Notes: generated by a model from the letters alone, not told the origin. A stretch of DNA of 64,000 bases from DATCYX01 sp963714425 (GCA_963714425.1 CAVQOI010000010.1:1-64000); one strand, 5' to 3'; positions 45,004 to 53,953 are shown, counted from the first letter of the stretch. Program-made: numbers and translations.

Positions 45004-45042
45004 ATGGGTTGTGTGGGCGGCAACGCCGCCCACACAACCCAT
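45004..45042. terminator. 18-bp-arm perfect hairpin after the anti-sigma gene
   Basis: Arms 45004-45021 and 45025-45042 around AAC pair perfectly, 18 bp after the stop codon. An A-run on the left and TAATTTT on the right flank it, so it could terminate the sigma/anti-sigma transcript. Confidence 0.65.
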
Positions 45043-45166
45043 AATTTTGCGGGCAGGGGGAAACCTGCCGAAGGCAGGTAGGGGGGATGGGAACGTTGGG
45101 GGAGAAACGTCCAGAATATTTAATTCAGGATGTGTCATGTCTCTTAGAGTGAAATATAATGAAGCA

Positions 45167-46081
45167 ATGACATTAGCCATTGAGACGCACAGGCTGCGCA
45201 AGGAGTTCGGCGAGAAGGTCGCTGTGGCGGAGCTGAGCCTGGAGGTTGAGCAAGGCGAGGTGTTCGGCTTCCTGGGGCCGAATGGGGCGGGTAAGACCAC
45301 ATTGATCAAGATGCTGTTGGGCTTGATTGCTCCCAGCGCGGGGGAAGGGCGCCTGATGGGAGCCGCGCTAGGAGATCCCAAGGCCCGGCAGCGTGTGGGT
45401 TTCCTCCCAGAGCACTTCCGTTTCCACGACTGGCTCACAGCCAACGAGTTCCTTAAACTGCACGCCGATCTCTACGGCATGTTACCGGAAGCTAGCCAGA
45501 AGAGCATCCCCGAGCTGCTCGAGCAAGTGGGTCTGAGTGAGCACGCACGCCAGAAACTGAGCCAGTATTCAAAAGGCATGTTGCAGAGAATCGGTCTGGC
45601 GCAGGCTTTGCTGAACCAGCCGGAGGTTGTGATCCTGGACGAGCCCACCTCGGGGCTTGACCCTGTGGGGCGCCGCCTTGTGCGAGATATCATCAAGGAC
45701 CTGCGCCAGAGCGGCACGACAGTGTTCCTGAATTCCCATCTATTGAGTGAGGTAGAGATAACCTGCGACCGGGTGGCATTTATCAAGCGCGGGGAGGTCT
45801 TGAATGTCAGCCCATTGCACGTGTTGATGCAAGCAGAGCTAACTGTTGAAGTGCGCGTGCGCAACCTTGGCGCTGAATCGCTTGCCGGGTTGGAACGCTG
45901 GGGGCGCAACCCTCGCCTGGATGGCGAAACACTCAGCCTGACACTGAGCAGGGAGGCTGACCTGCCCGAAGTAAACCGCTATCTGGTAGCTCAAGGGGCA
46001 GAGGTGTTCTCACTGCGCCCGCAGCAGATCTCGCTGGAGGATTTGTTCATTCAAATTGTAGGGACGGATGGGGGGCTATGA
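45167..46081 (+). CDS. ABC transporter ATP-binding protein
   Basis: 304 residues. Walker A GPNGAGKTTLIKML, ABC signature YSKGMLQRIG (a common variant in exporters), Walker B VVILDEPTSGLDPVG, and the switch His in LNSHLLSEVE. The C-terminal ~80 residues are the regulatory extension seen in ABC-2 type exporters such as CcmA/NatA. The start at 45167 matches family N-termini (MTLAIETHRLRKEFG); a TATAAT at 45155-45160 ends just before it, which would make a leaderless message, so the in-frame ATG at 45137 remains an alternative. A permease gene follows. Confidence 0.9.
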   Translation: MTLAIETHRLRKEFGEKVAVAELSLEVEQGEVFGFLGPNGAGKTTLIKMLLGLIAPSAGEGRLMGAALGDPKARQRVGFLPEHFRFHDWLTANEFLKLHADLYGMLPEASQKSIPELLEQVGLSEHARQKLSQYSKGMLQRIGLAQALLNQPEVVILDEPTSGLDPVGRRLVRDIIKDLRQSGTTVFLNSHLLSEVEITCDRVAFIKRGEVLNVSPLHVLMQAELTVEVRVRNLGAESLAGLERWGRNPRLDGETLSLTLSREADLPEVNRYLVAQGAEVFSLRPQQISLEDLFIQIVGTDGGL

Positions 46082-46119
46082 TGTATTGTGCCCTCATCCC
46101 CAAGGACGGGGGACGAACG

Positions 46120-46164
46120 CAATCGTTGATATGCAGGCGCAGAGCGCCTGCATATCAACGATTG
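46120..46164. other. 21-bp-arm perfect hairpin inside the ABC operon
   Basis: Arms 46120-46140 and 46144-46164 pair perfectly around AGA. It sits in the 95-bp gap between the ATPase and permease genes and ends 12 bp before the permease ATG. It might lower permease expression or protect the mRNA; a full terminator inside one transporter operon would be odd. Confidence 0.6.
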
Positions 46165-46176
46165 TGGAGATAAGTT

Positions 46177-47013
46177 ATGCCGATTTGGATAATAGCTAAG
46201 CTTACATTTCGGGAGGCAGCGCGGCGCTGGATCTTGTGGGTAGCGCTGCTGCTGGGCGTGCTCTTCATTATTGTTTACACATTGGGGTTCAACGAAATCC
46301 AGAAGGACATCCAGCGCTCAGCTGGAGATCTGGCAACGCTGCAGCGCAACGAGATGTTCAACTTCATGACCATGGCAGGGCTGTACGCGGTGAATTTCCT
46401 CACCATCATGATGGCTGTGCTCACATCAGTGGATACCCTCTCGGGGGAGATTGCCTCGGGCACGATCCACACCCTGGTGAGCAAGCCGGTGCGCCGCTGG
46501 GAGATCGTACTGGGCAAATGGCTGGGATTCGCCGCTATGCTGCTGGCATACTTGCTGCTGATGGCAGGCGGGGTGCTGGCCTCGAGCTACCTGGTCTCCG
46601 GTTATTCCCCGCCCCACGCGCTTCAAGGGCTTGCGTTGATGGGCTTCAATGTCTTGCTGCTGCTCAGTGTATCCTTCATGGGCGGGACGATGCTGTCTAC
46701 ATTGGCAAATGGTGTGATGGTTTTCGGGCTGTACGGTGTGGCGTTCATCGGCGGCTGGATTGAGCAGTTTGGCGCCATGATGCGCAACCAGACGGCAGTC
46801 AACATCGGCGTCGTATGCAGCCTGATCCTGCCCAGCGAGGCGATCTGGAGGCGGGCGGCATATGAGATGCAGTCCCCGCTGGTGGCGGCGCTGGGGGTCT
46901 CGCCGTTCACGTCGACCTCCGTGCCCAGCCCATTGATGATGGGCTATGCAGGGTTGTACATTCTGGCGGCGCTGGCGCTGGCGCTGAGGCAGTTTCACAT
47001 ACGGGATCTATAG
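46177..47013 (+). CDS. ABC-2 type transporter permease
   Basis: 278 residues with six hydrophobic segments. The N-terminus IAKLTFREAARRWILWVALL and the segment SGEIASGTIHTLVSKPVRRW, then EIVLGKWLGF, are typical of ABC-2 (NatB/YhaP-like) permeases that pair with CcmA-type ATPases. The ATG has GTGGAGATAAG upstream. With the preceding ATPase it forms an exporter of unknown substrate. Confidence 0.88.
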   Translation: MPIWIIAKLTFREAARRWILWVALLLGVLFIIVYTLGFNEIQKDIQRSAGDLATLQRNEMFNFMTMAGLYAVNFLTIMMAVLTSVDTLSGEIASGTIHTLVSKPVRRWEIVLGKWLGFAAMLLAYLLLMAGGVLASSYLVSGYSPPHALQGLALMGFNVLLLLSVSFMGGTMLSTLANGVMVFGLYGVAFIGGWIEQFGAMMRNQTAVNIGVVCSLILPSEAIWRRAAYEMQSPLVAALGVSPFTSTSVPSPLMMGYAGLYILAALALALRQFHIRDL

Positions 47014-47060
47014 CTACAGTAATGTACTCCTTCCCCCTCCCCGCTTTGGGGGAACGCAAA

Positions 47061-47118
47061 TTCTCGAAAAATGCAGGGTGCGGGCGTGTACACGCCCGCA
47101 CCCTGCATTTTTCGAGAA
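47061..47118. other. 58-bp mismatch-free palindrome
   Basis: The sequence from 47061 to 47118 is identical to its own reverse complement over all 58 bases, with no spacer (centre GTGTACAC). It lies 47 bp after the permease gene and 95 bp before the acyltransferase gene. It could fold as a ~27-bp hairpin or extrude as a cruciform, and may act as a terminator. Confidence 0.75.
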
Positions 47119-47212
47119 CGATACATCTAAACAGAGATAATTTAACGTATATTTATCTAAAATATTAACAGAGATGGTAGAATCGAACCACTGATAGGTT
47201 AGGCGGAATTAA

Positions 47213-48160
47213 ATGACGACGATTGGTGCGGGCTCTGGAGACTCCTGGCAGCGGGATAAGCTGGTCCAGGTGAATATCCAGGATTTCTTGGACAACTTTG
47301 GACTGGATAAGGTGCGCCGCGGGCGCAAACTGCTGGAAGCGGTGTGCTGGCTGCCAGCGCGGCGATTTGCCGACCAAATGCTGGATTTCGACCGACGGGT
47401 GGGCGAGTACGGGCTGCACCGGGCTTCCCAACACACCTTAAGCACCTATGTCTCCGATTACGAGATTGATGGGCGGGAGAACCTGCCTGCCCAGGGACCT
47501 CTACTGGTGCTTTCCAACCATCCAGGATTGGCGGACACGCTGATCCTGTTCTCCAGTCTGCCGCGGGCTGACCTTAGAATCGTGGGTGTCGAGCGACCAT
47601 TCTTGAAAGCCCTGGTCAACGTTAACCGTCACATGACGTATGTTCCAGATGACCCTGGCAAACGCATGGGTATAGTGCGGGTGATTGGGAGCCACTTGCG
47701 CCAGGGTGGCTCGGTGCTCACCTTCCCCGCTGGACAGATCGAGCCAGACCCAGCCAGCATGCCTGGTGCGCTCGAATCGCTGGAGAGCTGGTCGGAGAGC
47801 GTGGCTGTGTTTGCCCGTCTGGCGCCTGAGACACGCATCGTGGTGGCCATCGTCAGCGGTGTGATCTGGCCCAAGACCCTGACGCACCCTCTAACGCGAC
47901 TGCGCAAACAACGCAAAGACCAGGAGCGCATTGCTGCATCCTTGCAGGTGCTGGTGCAGACGCTGCGCCCTTCATTAAAACCAGTCACCACGCGTGTTGC
48001 TTTCAGCCCGGCGTTAGCAGCAGGTGAGCTGATTGCGGATGGCGCGGCAGGGCTGAAAGAAGCGGTCATAGTCCAGGCGCGCCGCCTGGTCCTGAGTGTC
48101 AAGCCTAAAGAGTATGGGGAGCGGATTGCAGTGGAAGGGCAGGCGGAGGTCGTCTCTTGA
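47213..48160 (+). CDS. PlsC-like acyltransferase
   Basis: 315 residues, soluble or peripheral. The glycerolipid acyltransferase motif I appears as VLSNHPGLADTLILF (His-x4-Asp, near residue 101), with a motif III variant LTFPAGQIEPDP near 175. Family members acylate lysophosphatidate-like lipids. The adjoining downstream gene is a flippase-like membrane protein that overlaps by 4 bp, suggesting a joint role in membrane lipid building. The ATG at 47213 follows TTAGGCGGAATTAA (weak ribosome site). The acceptor is unknown. Confidence 0.82.
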   Translation: MTTIGAGSGDSWQRDKLVQVNIQDFLDNFGLDKVRRGRKLLEAVCWLPARRFADQMLDFDRRVGEYGLHRASQHTLSTYVSDYEIDGRENLPAQGPLLVLSNHPGLADTLILFSSLPRADLRIVGVERPFLKALVNVNRHMTYVPDDPGKRMGIVRVIGSHLRQGGSVLTFPAGQIEPDPASMPGALESLESWSESVAVFARLAPETRIVVAIVSGVIWPKTLTHPLTRLRKQRKDQERIAASLQVLVQTLRPSLKPVTTRVAFSPALAAGELIADGAAGLKEAVIVQARRLVLSVKPKEYGERIAVEGQAEVVS

Positions 48161-49182
48161 AGAAGAGCGTCTCCTGGCTGCTTCTTCTCTGGCTGCTGGT
48201 ACCCCTGCTGATCTGGTGGGCGGTGCGGGATATCCGCCTGGGTGAGATCCTGGCAGCCTTGGGGCGACTGGGAGCCGCACAAATCCTGATCCTGATCGGG
48301 CTGAACGGAGTGGTCATCCTATTAATGGCTGGGCGCTGGTGGCTGATCCTGCGCGCCCAGGGATATCCGATCCCCTATCTTTCGGTAGCTGGATACCGGC
48401 TGGTGTCGTTTGGCATCAGTTACTTCACGCCCGGTCCGCAGTTTGGGGGCGAGCCGGCGCAGGTGCATTACCTGCGCACGCGCCACGCCATCTCGACAAC
48501 GACCGCCCTGGCATCCGTCTCACTTGATAAAATCCTGGAGCTGTTAGCCAGTTTTCTATTCTTATTGATCGGCGTATCCGCGGCCCTGCTCTCAGGGCTA
48601 TTGGTTGACCTGGCGCCATTCCAGGTTGTAGCGTGGATCGCCGCACCCTTTGCCCTGCTCTGCGTTTATAGCCTGGCTTTATGGAAAGGGAAAACACCCC
48701 TTGCCGGATTGCTGTCGAGACTGCCAAAGCGCGGTGAGTGGGTGAGAAAGTTGGAAAAAGCAATATTTGCTGCAGAAGCGCAGATCGGGGAGTTTTGCCA
48801 GCAAAAACCCAGAGCGGTGCTGGCGGCTTCGCTGTTCTCGCTGCTAACCGGGGGTGCCATGATGCTGGAGTATTGGGTGACCCTGTCATTCCTGGGCATC
48901 CAGGTGAATATCCTGCAAGCAATTGCCGTGCTGACGGCAGCGCTGATCGCATTCTTGTTCCCGCTGCCGGGCGGGCTGGGTGCATTGGAAGCCAGCCAGG
49001 TACTGGCTATGACCGCCCTGGGATTCACGCCTGCCCTGGGTTTGAGCGCCAGCCTGCTCATCCGTGCGAGAGATGTCAGTCTGGGCGCGCTGGGTCTGTT
49101 ATTGGGCGGCTTGCTGACACGCAAACGAAAACGCCCGCAACCATACGATGAGAGATTACGGATTGAAGAGGAAACCCCATGA
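48157..49182 (+). CDS. lysylphosphatidylglycerol-synthase-TM-like (UPF0104) membrane protein
   Basis: 341 residues, about eight TM segments. Matches the flippase-like domain family (UPF0104/LPG synthase TM region): SFGISYFTPGPQFGGEPAQV, then SVSLDKILELLASFLFLL, and LFPLPGGLGALEASQVLAM near the C-terminus. Members move or help move lipids and glycolipids across membranes. Start: TTG at 48157, overlapping the previous stop (TTGA), which indicates coupling. It overlaps the next gene's ATG as well. Confidence 0.85.
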   Translation: MKKSVSWLLLLWLLVPLLIWWAVRDIRLGEILAALGRLGAAQILILIGLNGVVILLMAGRWWLILRAQGYPIPYLSVAGYRLVSFGISYFTPGPQFGGEPAQVHYLRTRHAISTTTALASVSLDKILELLASFLFLLIGVSAALLSGLLVDLAPFQVVAWIAAPFALLCVYSLALWKGKTPLAGLLSRLPKRGEWVRKLEKAIFAAEAQIGEFCQQKPRAVLAASLFSLLTGGAMMLEYWVTLSFLGIQVNILQAIAVLTAALIAFLFPLPGGLGALEASQVLAMTALGFTPALGLSASLLIRARDVSLGALGLLLGGLLTRKRKRPQPYDERLRIEEETP

Positions 49183-49523
49183 ATGCTGAACGAACAAAAT
49201 TCGGTCCTGTGCAAATCGGTATCATCTTGTTGACGTTGGCTACCGCCGCCATCCATTTCTCGCTTTTATTTCCAGATCCCATATTTATAATGAACGGTCT
49301 GGGATACCTGGCTTTATTGGCTGCTTACTTTCTCCCATTACCCATCGCCAAAGACAACCCCAGGCTGGTGCGCTGGGTGTTCCTTGGTTTTACGGTTGTT
49401 ACGATTATTGCGTGGGCTGCCATTGGGGATAAGTCGTGGCCGGCAGGCGCGCTTGGATATATCACAAAATTAATCGAGATCGTATTGCTCGTCTTATTAT
49501 GGAATGATCGAGCGTCGTCTTAA
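49179..49523 (+). CDS. small membrane protein of unknown function
   Basis: 114 residues with four hydrophobic segments (GIILLTLATAAIHFSLLF, GLGYLALLAAYFLPLP, FLGFTVVTIIAWAAIG, IEIVLLVLLW). The start overlaps the preceding stop by 4 bp (ATGA), so it is the third gene of an acyltransferase/flippase-like operon. The AAIHFSLLF motif with a conserved His recalls small uncharacterised membrane proteins often found in Chloroflexota. No function is known. Confidence 0.75.
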   Translation: MNAERTKFGPVQIGIILLTLATAAIHFSLLFPDPIFIMNGLGYLALLAAYFLPLPIAKDNPRLVRWVFLGFTVVTIIAWAAIGDKSWPAGALGYITKLIEIVLLVLLWNDRASS

Positions 49524-49551
49524 ATTCTTGGTTGAAGAATAGGAAGAGTAA

Positions 49552-50193
49552 TTGAGCTGTACCGCTATGGAAGATTATGAGCTAAACAGAATGGCGTGTG
49601 CCCGCGTACCGACCGACCTGGGCGAATACCAGCTGTGCCTGTACGCCAACAACCACGACGAAAAAGAACACCTGGCTGTGGTGATGGGCGAAGTTGGTGG
49701 AAAGAGCGGTGTGCTGGTGCGGGTGCACTCGGAATGTTTCACCGGCGATGTATTGGGATCGCGGCGCTGCGATTGTGGCGAGCAGCTGCAGCGCTCGATG
49801 CAGATGATTGCCGATGCCGGCGAGGGTGTGCTGATCTACCTGCGACAGGAAGGCCGGGGTATCGGCTTGCTGGACAAGCTGCGCGCTTACAACCTGCAGG
49901 ACCAAGGGTACGACACGGTAGAGGCCAACCTGGCGTTGGGACACCAGGCCGATGAGCGTGATTACACTGCTGCCAGATACATCCTGGAGGATCTTGGAGT
50001 AGGCTCTATCCGCCTGGTAACAAACAACCCGCTGAAAATCTTGCGCTTGCGTGAGCTGGGTGTGGAGGTAGTTGAGCGCGTAGCGCTGCCCGCTACTGTG
50101 CATGCCGACAATGCCCAATACCTGTTCACCAAAGCCCTGCGCATGGACCATCTGCTCGACCTGGAGGCGATTGCAGTGGTAAGCAGAAGCTAA
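49552..50193 (+). CDS. ribA: GTP cyclohydrolase II
   Basis: 213 residues, stand-alone GTP cyclohydrolase II (no RibB domain). The zinc-binding cysteines are in HSECFTGDVLGSRRCDCGEQ, the GTP-binding region is LRQEGRGIGLLDKL, and LVTNNPLKILRLRELG precedes the C-terminus. It opens GTP to 2,5-diamino-6-ribosylamino-pyrimidinone 5'-phosphate, the first committed intermediate of flavin synthesis. Start: TTG 49552 with AGGAAG 5 bp upstream; ATG 49567 is the alternative. A RibD-type reductase follows after 3 bp, yet ribE/ribH (lumazine and riboflavin synthases) are absent here. Confidence 0.92.
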   Translation: MSCTAMEDYELNRMACARVPTDLGEYQLCLYANNHDEKEHLAVVMGEVGGKSGVLVRVHSECFTGDVLGSRRCDCGEQLQRSMQMIADAGEGVLIYLRQEGRGIGLLDKLRAYNLQDQGYDTVEANLALGHQADERDYTAARYILEDLGVGSIRLVTNNPLKILRLRELGVEVVERVALPATVHADNAQYLFTKALRMDHLLDLEAIAVVSRS

Positions 50194-50196
50194 AGA

Positions 50197-50904
50197 ATGG
50201 TTCCCTTTAAGTACCTTCTGGCAAATGCCAGAGAGCACAGACGAAAAACCGGGCGCCCGCTGGTCACACTGAGTTATGCGCAGAGCCTGGACGGCAGCAT
50301 TGCTGCCCGGAGGGGCCAGCCGATACAACTGAGCGGACCTGAGTCGATGGCGATGACTCACAGTTTGCGAGCTGCCCACGACGCCATCCTGGTAGGGATC
50401 GGGACTGTGCTTGCAGATAACCCGCGCCTGAATGTGCGCCTGGTTACGGGAAACGACCCGCAGCCCGTGGTGCTGGACAGCCGCCTGCGCATGCCAGTCG
50501 ATGCGGCCCTCCTGCAGGGCGCCTGCCCGCCATGGATTGCGTCATTGGCAGACGCCGAGGTTGAGAAGCGAGTAAAATTAGAGCAAATCGGGGCGCAGGT
50601 ATTTCCCCTGCCGCCCGGTGAGGCCGGCGGCGTGTCGCTGCCGGAGACGTTGGAGCTCCTGGGTAACTTGGGTATCGACAGCCTGATGGTAGAAGGCGGG
50701 GCAAGCGTGATCAGCGCATTCGTCAGGCAAAGGTTGGTAGACCGCATGGTCATCACCATTGCGCCTACGCTGGTGGGCGGGCTCAGGGCAATTGAAATGA
50801 ACGAAGGGTTTGGACAGGTTGCTAGCATCTTCAGCTTACAGAGTGTGGGATACGAACAATTGGGTGAGGATTTGATCGTGTGGGGATGCATCAACGAGCA
50901 GTGA
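50197..50904 (+). CDS. RibD-type pyrimidine reductase (no deaminase domain)
   Basis: 235 residues, corresponding to the reductase half of RibD only: LVTLSYAQSLDGSIAARRG at the N-terminus, AHDAILVGIGTVLADNPRL (NADPH site) and SLMVEGGASVISAFV near residue 165. The N-terminal zinc deaminase of bifunctional RibD is missing. Stand-alone members reduce the ribosyl side chain to ribityl either after or before deamination. It is coupled to ribA (3-bp gap). Whether it serves riboflavin or a different pteridine/pyrimidine product is discussed under findings. Confidence 0.88.
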   Translation: MVPFKYLLANAREHRRKTGRPLVTLSYAQSLDGSIAARRGQPIQLSGPESMAMTHSLRAAHDAILVGIGTVLADNPRLNVRLVTGNDPQPVVLDSRLRMPVDAALLQGACPPWIASLADAEVEKRVKLEQIGAQVFPLPPGEAGGVSLPETLELLGNLGIDSLMVEGGASVISAFVRQRLVDRMVITIAPTLVGGLRAIEMNEGFGQVASIFSLQSVGYEQLGEDLIVWGCINEQ

Positions 50905-50915
50905 CGAGTGCATAG

Positions 50916-51941
50916 ATGAATAGAGCGAGCGTCGTTTTTACTGCCCCAAGGCAGGTCGCCGTGATTGAGGAGCCGCTGCAGGATCCAGGTCCCGAGCAAG
51001 CGCTGGTGCAGACTCTCTACTCAGCCATCAGCCCGGGTACGGAGCTGCTGATCTACCGAGGCGAGTTCTCGGACGACATGCCTGTAGACGAAAGTATCCC
51101 ATCGCTGGTAGGGCAATTCAGCTTCCCACTACGCTATGGGTATTCTTGTGTGGGGCGGGTGATCGCCACCGGGAAGGAAGTGCCTCGCAAGTGGGAAGGG
51201 CAGCTGGTGTTCTCATTCCAGCCGCACACCACGCACTTCATCGCTAAGCCGGATGAGCTGCTGCCCGTGCCGCAAGATATTAGCGCGCAGGATGCTGCCT
51301 TCTTATCGAACATGGAAACCGCGGTGAGCCTTTGCATGGATGGGGCGCCGTTGCTGGGCGAGTGCGTTGTGGTCTTTGGTCAGGGGGTGATCGGGCTGCT
51401 CACCACTGCTGTACTAAGCCGCTACCCGCTGGAAAGCCTGCTGAGCCTGGATTGCTACCCACTGCGGCGCAAAACCTCCATCGAGGCCGGAGCGGACGCC
51501 AGCCTGGACCCCATTGAAACGGATGCGCTGGAACAACTCCAGGTACTGCAGCCCAGCGGAGCCGACCTTGCTTATGAGCTCTCTGGCTCGCCCGTTGCCC
51601 TGGACCAGGCGATCGCAGCCACAGGGTATGCCGGAAGGGTGGTGGTGGGCTCGTGGTATGGGAAGAAGCGTCCGGCGTTAAACTTGGGGGGGCGTTTCCA
51701 TCGCAGCCGTATCCGACTTCTGAGTAGCCAGGTGAGCAATATCGCTCCGCAGTTGAGCGGGCGCTGGACCAAGTCGCGCCGCTTCGAGGTTGCCTGGGAC
51801 AGGCTTCGAGATGTACAGCCAAAGCGCTGGATAACGCATTGCCTGCCGTTGCGTGAGGCGGCAACGGCCTACGGAATTTTGGACCACACGCCCGAAGAGG
51901 CCATTCAGGTGGTCTTCGAGTATCCTCTGGGGGATCCTTAA
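50916..51941 (+). CDS. medium-chain dehydrogenase/reductase (zinc-type alcohol dehydrogenase-like)
   Basis: 341 residues, MDR fold with GroES-like N-terminal half (YSAISPGTELLIYRGEF) and Rossmann half with dinucleotide loop VVVFGQGVIGLLTTAVL near 150. The usual catalytic zinc Cys is replaced in the segment SAISPGTELL, and the structural zinc Cys cluster is missing, so this is a non-classical MDR resembling BchC-like or threonine-dehydrogenase-like proteins, probably without zinc. It follows the RibD-type gene by 11 bp on the same strand and is proposed to be a redox step in the same pathway. Confidence 0.85.
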   Translation: MNRASVVFTAPRQVAVIEEPLQDPGPEQALVQTLYSAISPGTELLIYRGEFSDDMPVDESIPSLVGQFSFPLRYGYSCVGRVIATGKEVPRKWEGQLVFSFQPHTTHFIAKPDELLPVPQDISAQDAAFLSNMETAVSLCMDGAPLLGECVVVFGQGVIGLLTTAVLSRYPLESLLSLDCYPLRRKTSIEAGADASLDPIETDALEQLQVLQPSGADLAYELSGSPVALDQAIAATGYAGRVVVGSWYGKKRPALNLGGRFHRSRIRLLSSQVSNIAPQLSGRWTKSRRFEVAWDRLRDVQPKRWITHCLPLREAATAYGILDHTPEEAIQVVFEYPLGDP

Positions 51942-52052
51942 TTCGAGGGGCAGCGCGAACGAGGGGACCTCAAGCGTTGCAAATTCCCTTCTTTTAATGT
52001 AAACTACAACCAATCGGACAACTCTGGTCATCTATAGAACAGAGGTCCTGCT

Positions 52053-52328
52053 ATGGAAAGCATGCAGCCTGCGCTTGTCAGGTTTCAAGTTGCTCTTGAG
52101 GATCGTTACGACCAATCACTTGACAGCCTGGGACGCCAGCTGACGTATGAGCTGGGCGAGCAGCCAGGCGGTTCGGTCGACCTGGAGTGCTCTGGCGCTG
52201 CGCCGGAAGGCACCAAGTCTTCCAATGCGGTTACACCTGTGGAAGTGGCGGTGTAAGTGCTGCCCAATCTGTTGCCCACGATTATTATTGTCTCACTGCC
52301 AGAGGATTGTTCTCAGCGACAGCCATGA
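52053..52328 (+). pseudogene. EACC1-like small protein interrupted by a stop codon
   Basis: The first 67 codons (to TAA at 52254-52256) encode DSLGRQLTYELGEQPGGSVD, then GAAPEGTKSSNAVTPVEVAV. This resembles EACC1 (effector-associated constant component 1), a small family found next to conflict-system effectors. Family members continue with a 'VLPxLLPxL' hydrophobic stretch; here the same frame after the stop reads VLPNLLPTIIIVSLPED before a second stop at 52326-52328. So the gene appears cut by a nonsense change, or by a sequencing error. It sits alone between the MDR gene and the TolB-like gene. No CHAT, trypsin or NTPase gene is directly adjacent. Confidence 0.5.
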
Positions 52329-52427
52329 CTTGCGTTTCCATTGTGAGAGGGAGATTCTGGTAACCGGAACTCCTGTTTGCAGAGATGGATGGAAGAGAAG
52401 TAACAGGGAAGGGAGAACGCGGATCGT

Positions 52428-53858
52428 ATGGATGATGGCCAAGCTCAAAGTGCAAAGACATTCTCTGCTGAACTGAGCCGGGAGCTTATTGCTAGCGGCG
52501 ACAGCTTCGATGTTATCGTCCACTATCCGCAGGGGACGAAACCCGCCCCCGTAAACATCGCTCTCTCCGACCCGGCGGGTGCGTTGAGCTTCACTGAGAC
52601 CCATCCACCCAGTGCTGGGGAGCAGAGGATGGTCAAAGATGGTAAGCTGACCGTCAGCTTTCGCGCCCAATCCAACCAGCTGGTTTGGGTGGGGAAGCCG
52701 AAGGCTTTACCCTTCACCGTGAACATCACAACGCAAGCTGGAGAGACCCAGACGCTCAGTGGTGAGGTGCTGGCAAAGGCGTTGTTGCCGGTCTGGGCGC
52801 TGCCAGTTCTGGGGATTTTCCTGCTCTGCCTGGTAGGTGGTAGCCTGTTCTTGATCGTGCCGCGCTTGTTTCCGCCTGAGAGTTTGGATACAGATGAGTC
52901 AGCGTCCTTTTTTTCAACGCTGGCAGCACAGGGGGCAACCAGCACAATCGGTCCGACAGAATCGATCCCGCCGGCGCCGGAGGAGACAGCCGCCGCGGTG
53001 ATCATCCCTACTCAGGTGGTTGCCACGGATACTCCCCTACCTCTGGTTGAGTGGCTTACCTTTGCATCCGACCGTTCGGGTAACTGGGAGATCTATGTGA
53101 TGGAGGGGGATGAAAGCAGCTTGAGGCGCCTGACGGACAATCCGGCTGAGGATAGCTTTCCGGTCTGGTCGCCGGATGGCAGCCAGATCCTGTTTCACTC
53201 AAACCGCAACGGCAACTTCGATATCTTTGTGATGAACTCAGATGGCTCTGGCTTACGGCAGCTTACCAGTGACGCGCGGGCGGATACCTTCCCCTCCTGG
53301 TCGCCAGATGGGACGCAGATCGTCTTCCAATCCAAGCGAGATGGTCCTAAACAGATCTACGTGATGAATTCGGACGGCTCCGGACAGACTCGCCTGACGC
53401 ATACTGCTGTGGATGACCAATTCCCTTCCTGGTCGCCGGATGGTGAATGGATTGTGTACTCCTCGGTCACCGGTGGCGGTATTCAACTCTATTTGATGGC
53501 TGCGGACGGATCTGACCAGCGCCCGCTTACTGGTATCCCCCAGCTGTTCACCTTCCCTACCTTCTCCCCTGACGGCAAATGGTTGTTGTATGACAATTCG
53601 ACCGTCGGTATCGAGCGTCTAGCGAAAGCGGTGATCGACGCTCCTTCCGGGACGCTTGGGGAAGAAATTGGTCTCACCGATGCCTCTCTGGAAGCAACCC
53701 ACCCGCGTTGGTCGCCGGATGGCAAAGCGATCTACTTTATGGCTGAACAAAACGGCGACAGGAATATTTATCGCATGGACAGTGACGGCAATAATATTGT
53801 CCAGCTTACCATTAATCCCGCGCAAGACGTCATGCCCAGCGTGATCTTGCTCCCATAA
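52428..53858 (+). CDS. single-TM protein with extracytoplasmic TolB/PD40 beta-propeller
   Basis: 476 residues. Residues ~1-115 form a beta-sandwich-like cytoplasmic domain (SGDSFDVIVHYPQGTKPAP). One TM segment follows at ~122-145 (ALPVLGIFLLCLVGGSLFLI), then a Thr/Pro-rich linker, then about six TolB-type WD40-like repeats at ~205-470, each with (F/W)SPDG(xx)I and YVM(N/D)SDGS. The orientation places the propeller outside. The start at 52428 follows GGAACTCC/GGGAGAACGCGG with weak spacing. It interrupts the RibA-to-methyltransferase gene run and looks like an accessory insertion together with the EACC1 remnant. Confidence 0.83.
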   Translation: MDDGQAQSAKTFSAELSRELIASGDSFDVIVHYPQGTKPAPVNIALSDPAGALSFTETHPPSAGEQRMVKDGKLTVSFRAQSNQLVWVGKPKALPFTVNITTQAGETQTLSGEVLAKALLPVWALPVLGIFLLCLVGGSLFLIVPRLFPPESLDTDESASFFSTLAAQGATSTIGPTESIPPAPEETAAAVIIPTQVVATDTPLPLVEWLTFASDRSGNWEIYVMEGDESSLRRLTDNPAEDSFPVWSPDGSQILFHSNRNGNFDIFVMNSDGSGLRQLTSDARADTFPSWSPDGTQIVFQSKRDGPKQIYVMNSDGSGQTRLTHTAVDDQFPSWSPDGEWIVYSSVTGGGIQLYLMAADGSDQRPLTGIPQLFTFPTFSPDGKWLLYDNSTVGIERLAKAVIDAPSGTLGEEIGLTDASLEATHPRWSPDGKAIYFMAEQNGDRNIYRMDSDGNNIVQLTINPAQDVMPSVILLP

Positions 53859-53953
53859 GCGCGCTTCGCATCTCTGTTTATTGAGGAATTGGACCTGAGA
53901 TGATCCTGAAGAATCCAATCACAATGGAACAAAAGATAAATGGGAGGGTAAGC

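Noticed and set aside
47165..47235. tRNA-like segment (GGTTCGATTC on the minus strand)
   Set aside because: The T-arm-like match is isolated: no matching acceptor stem, anticodon arm or D-arm could be drawn around it.
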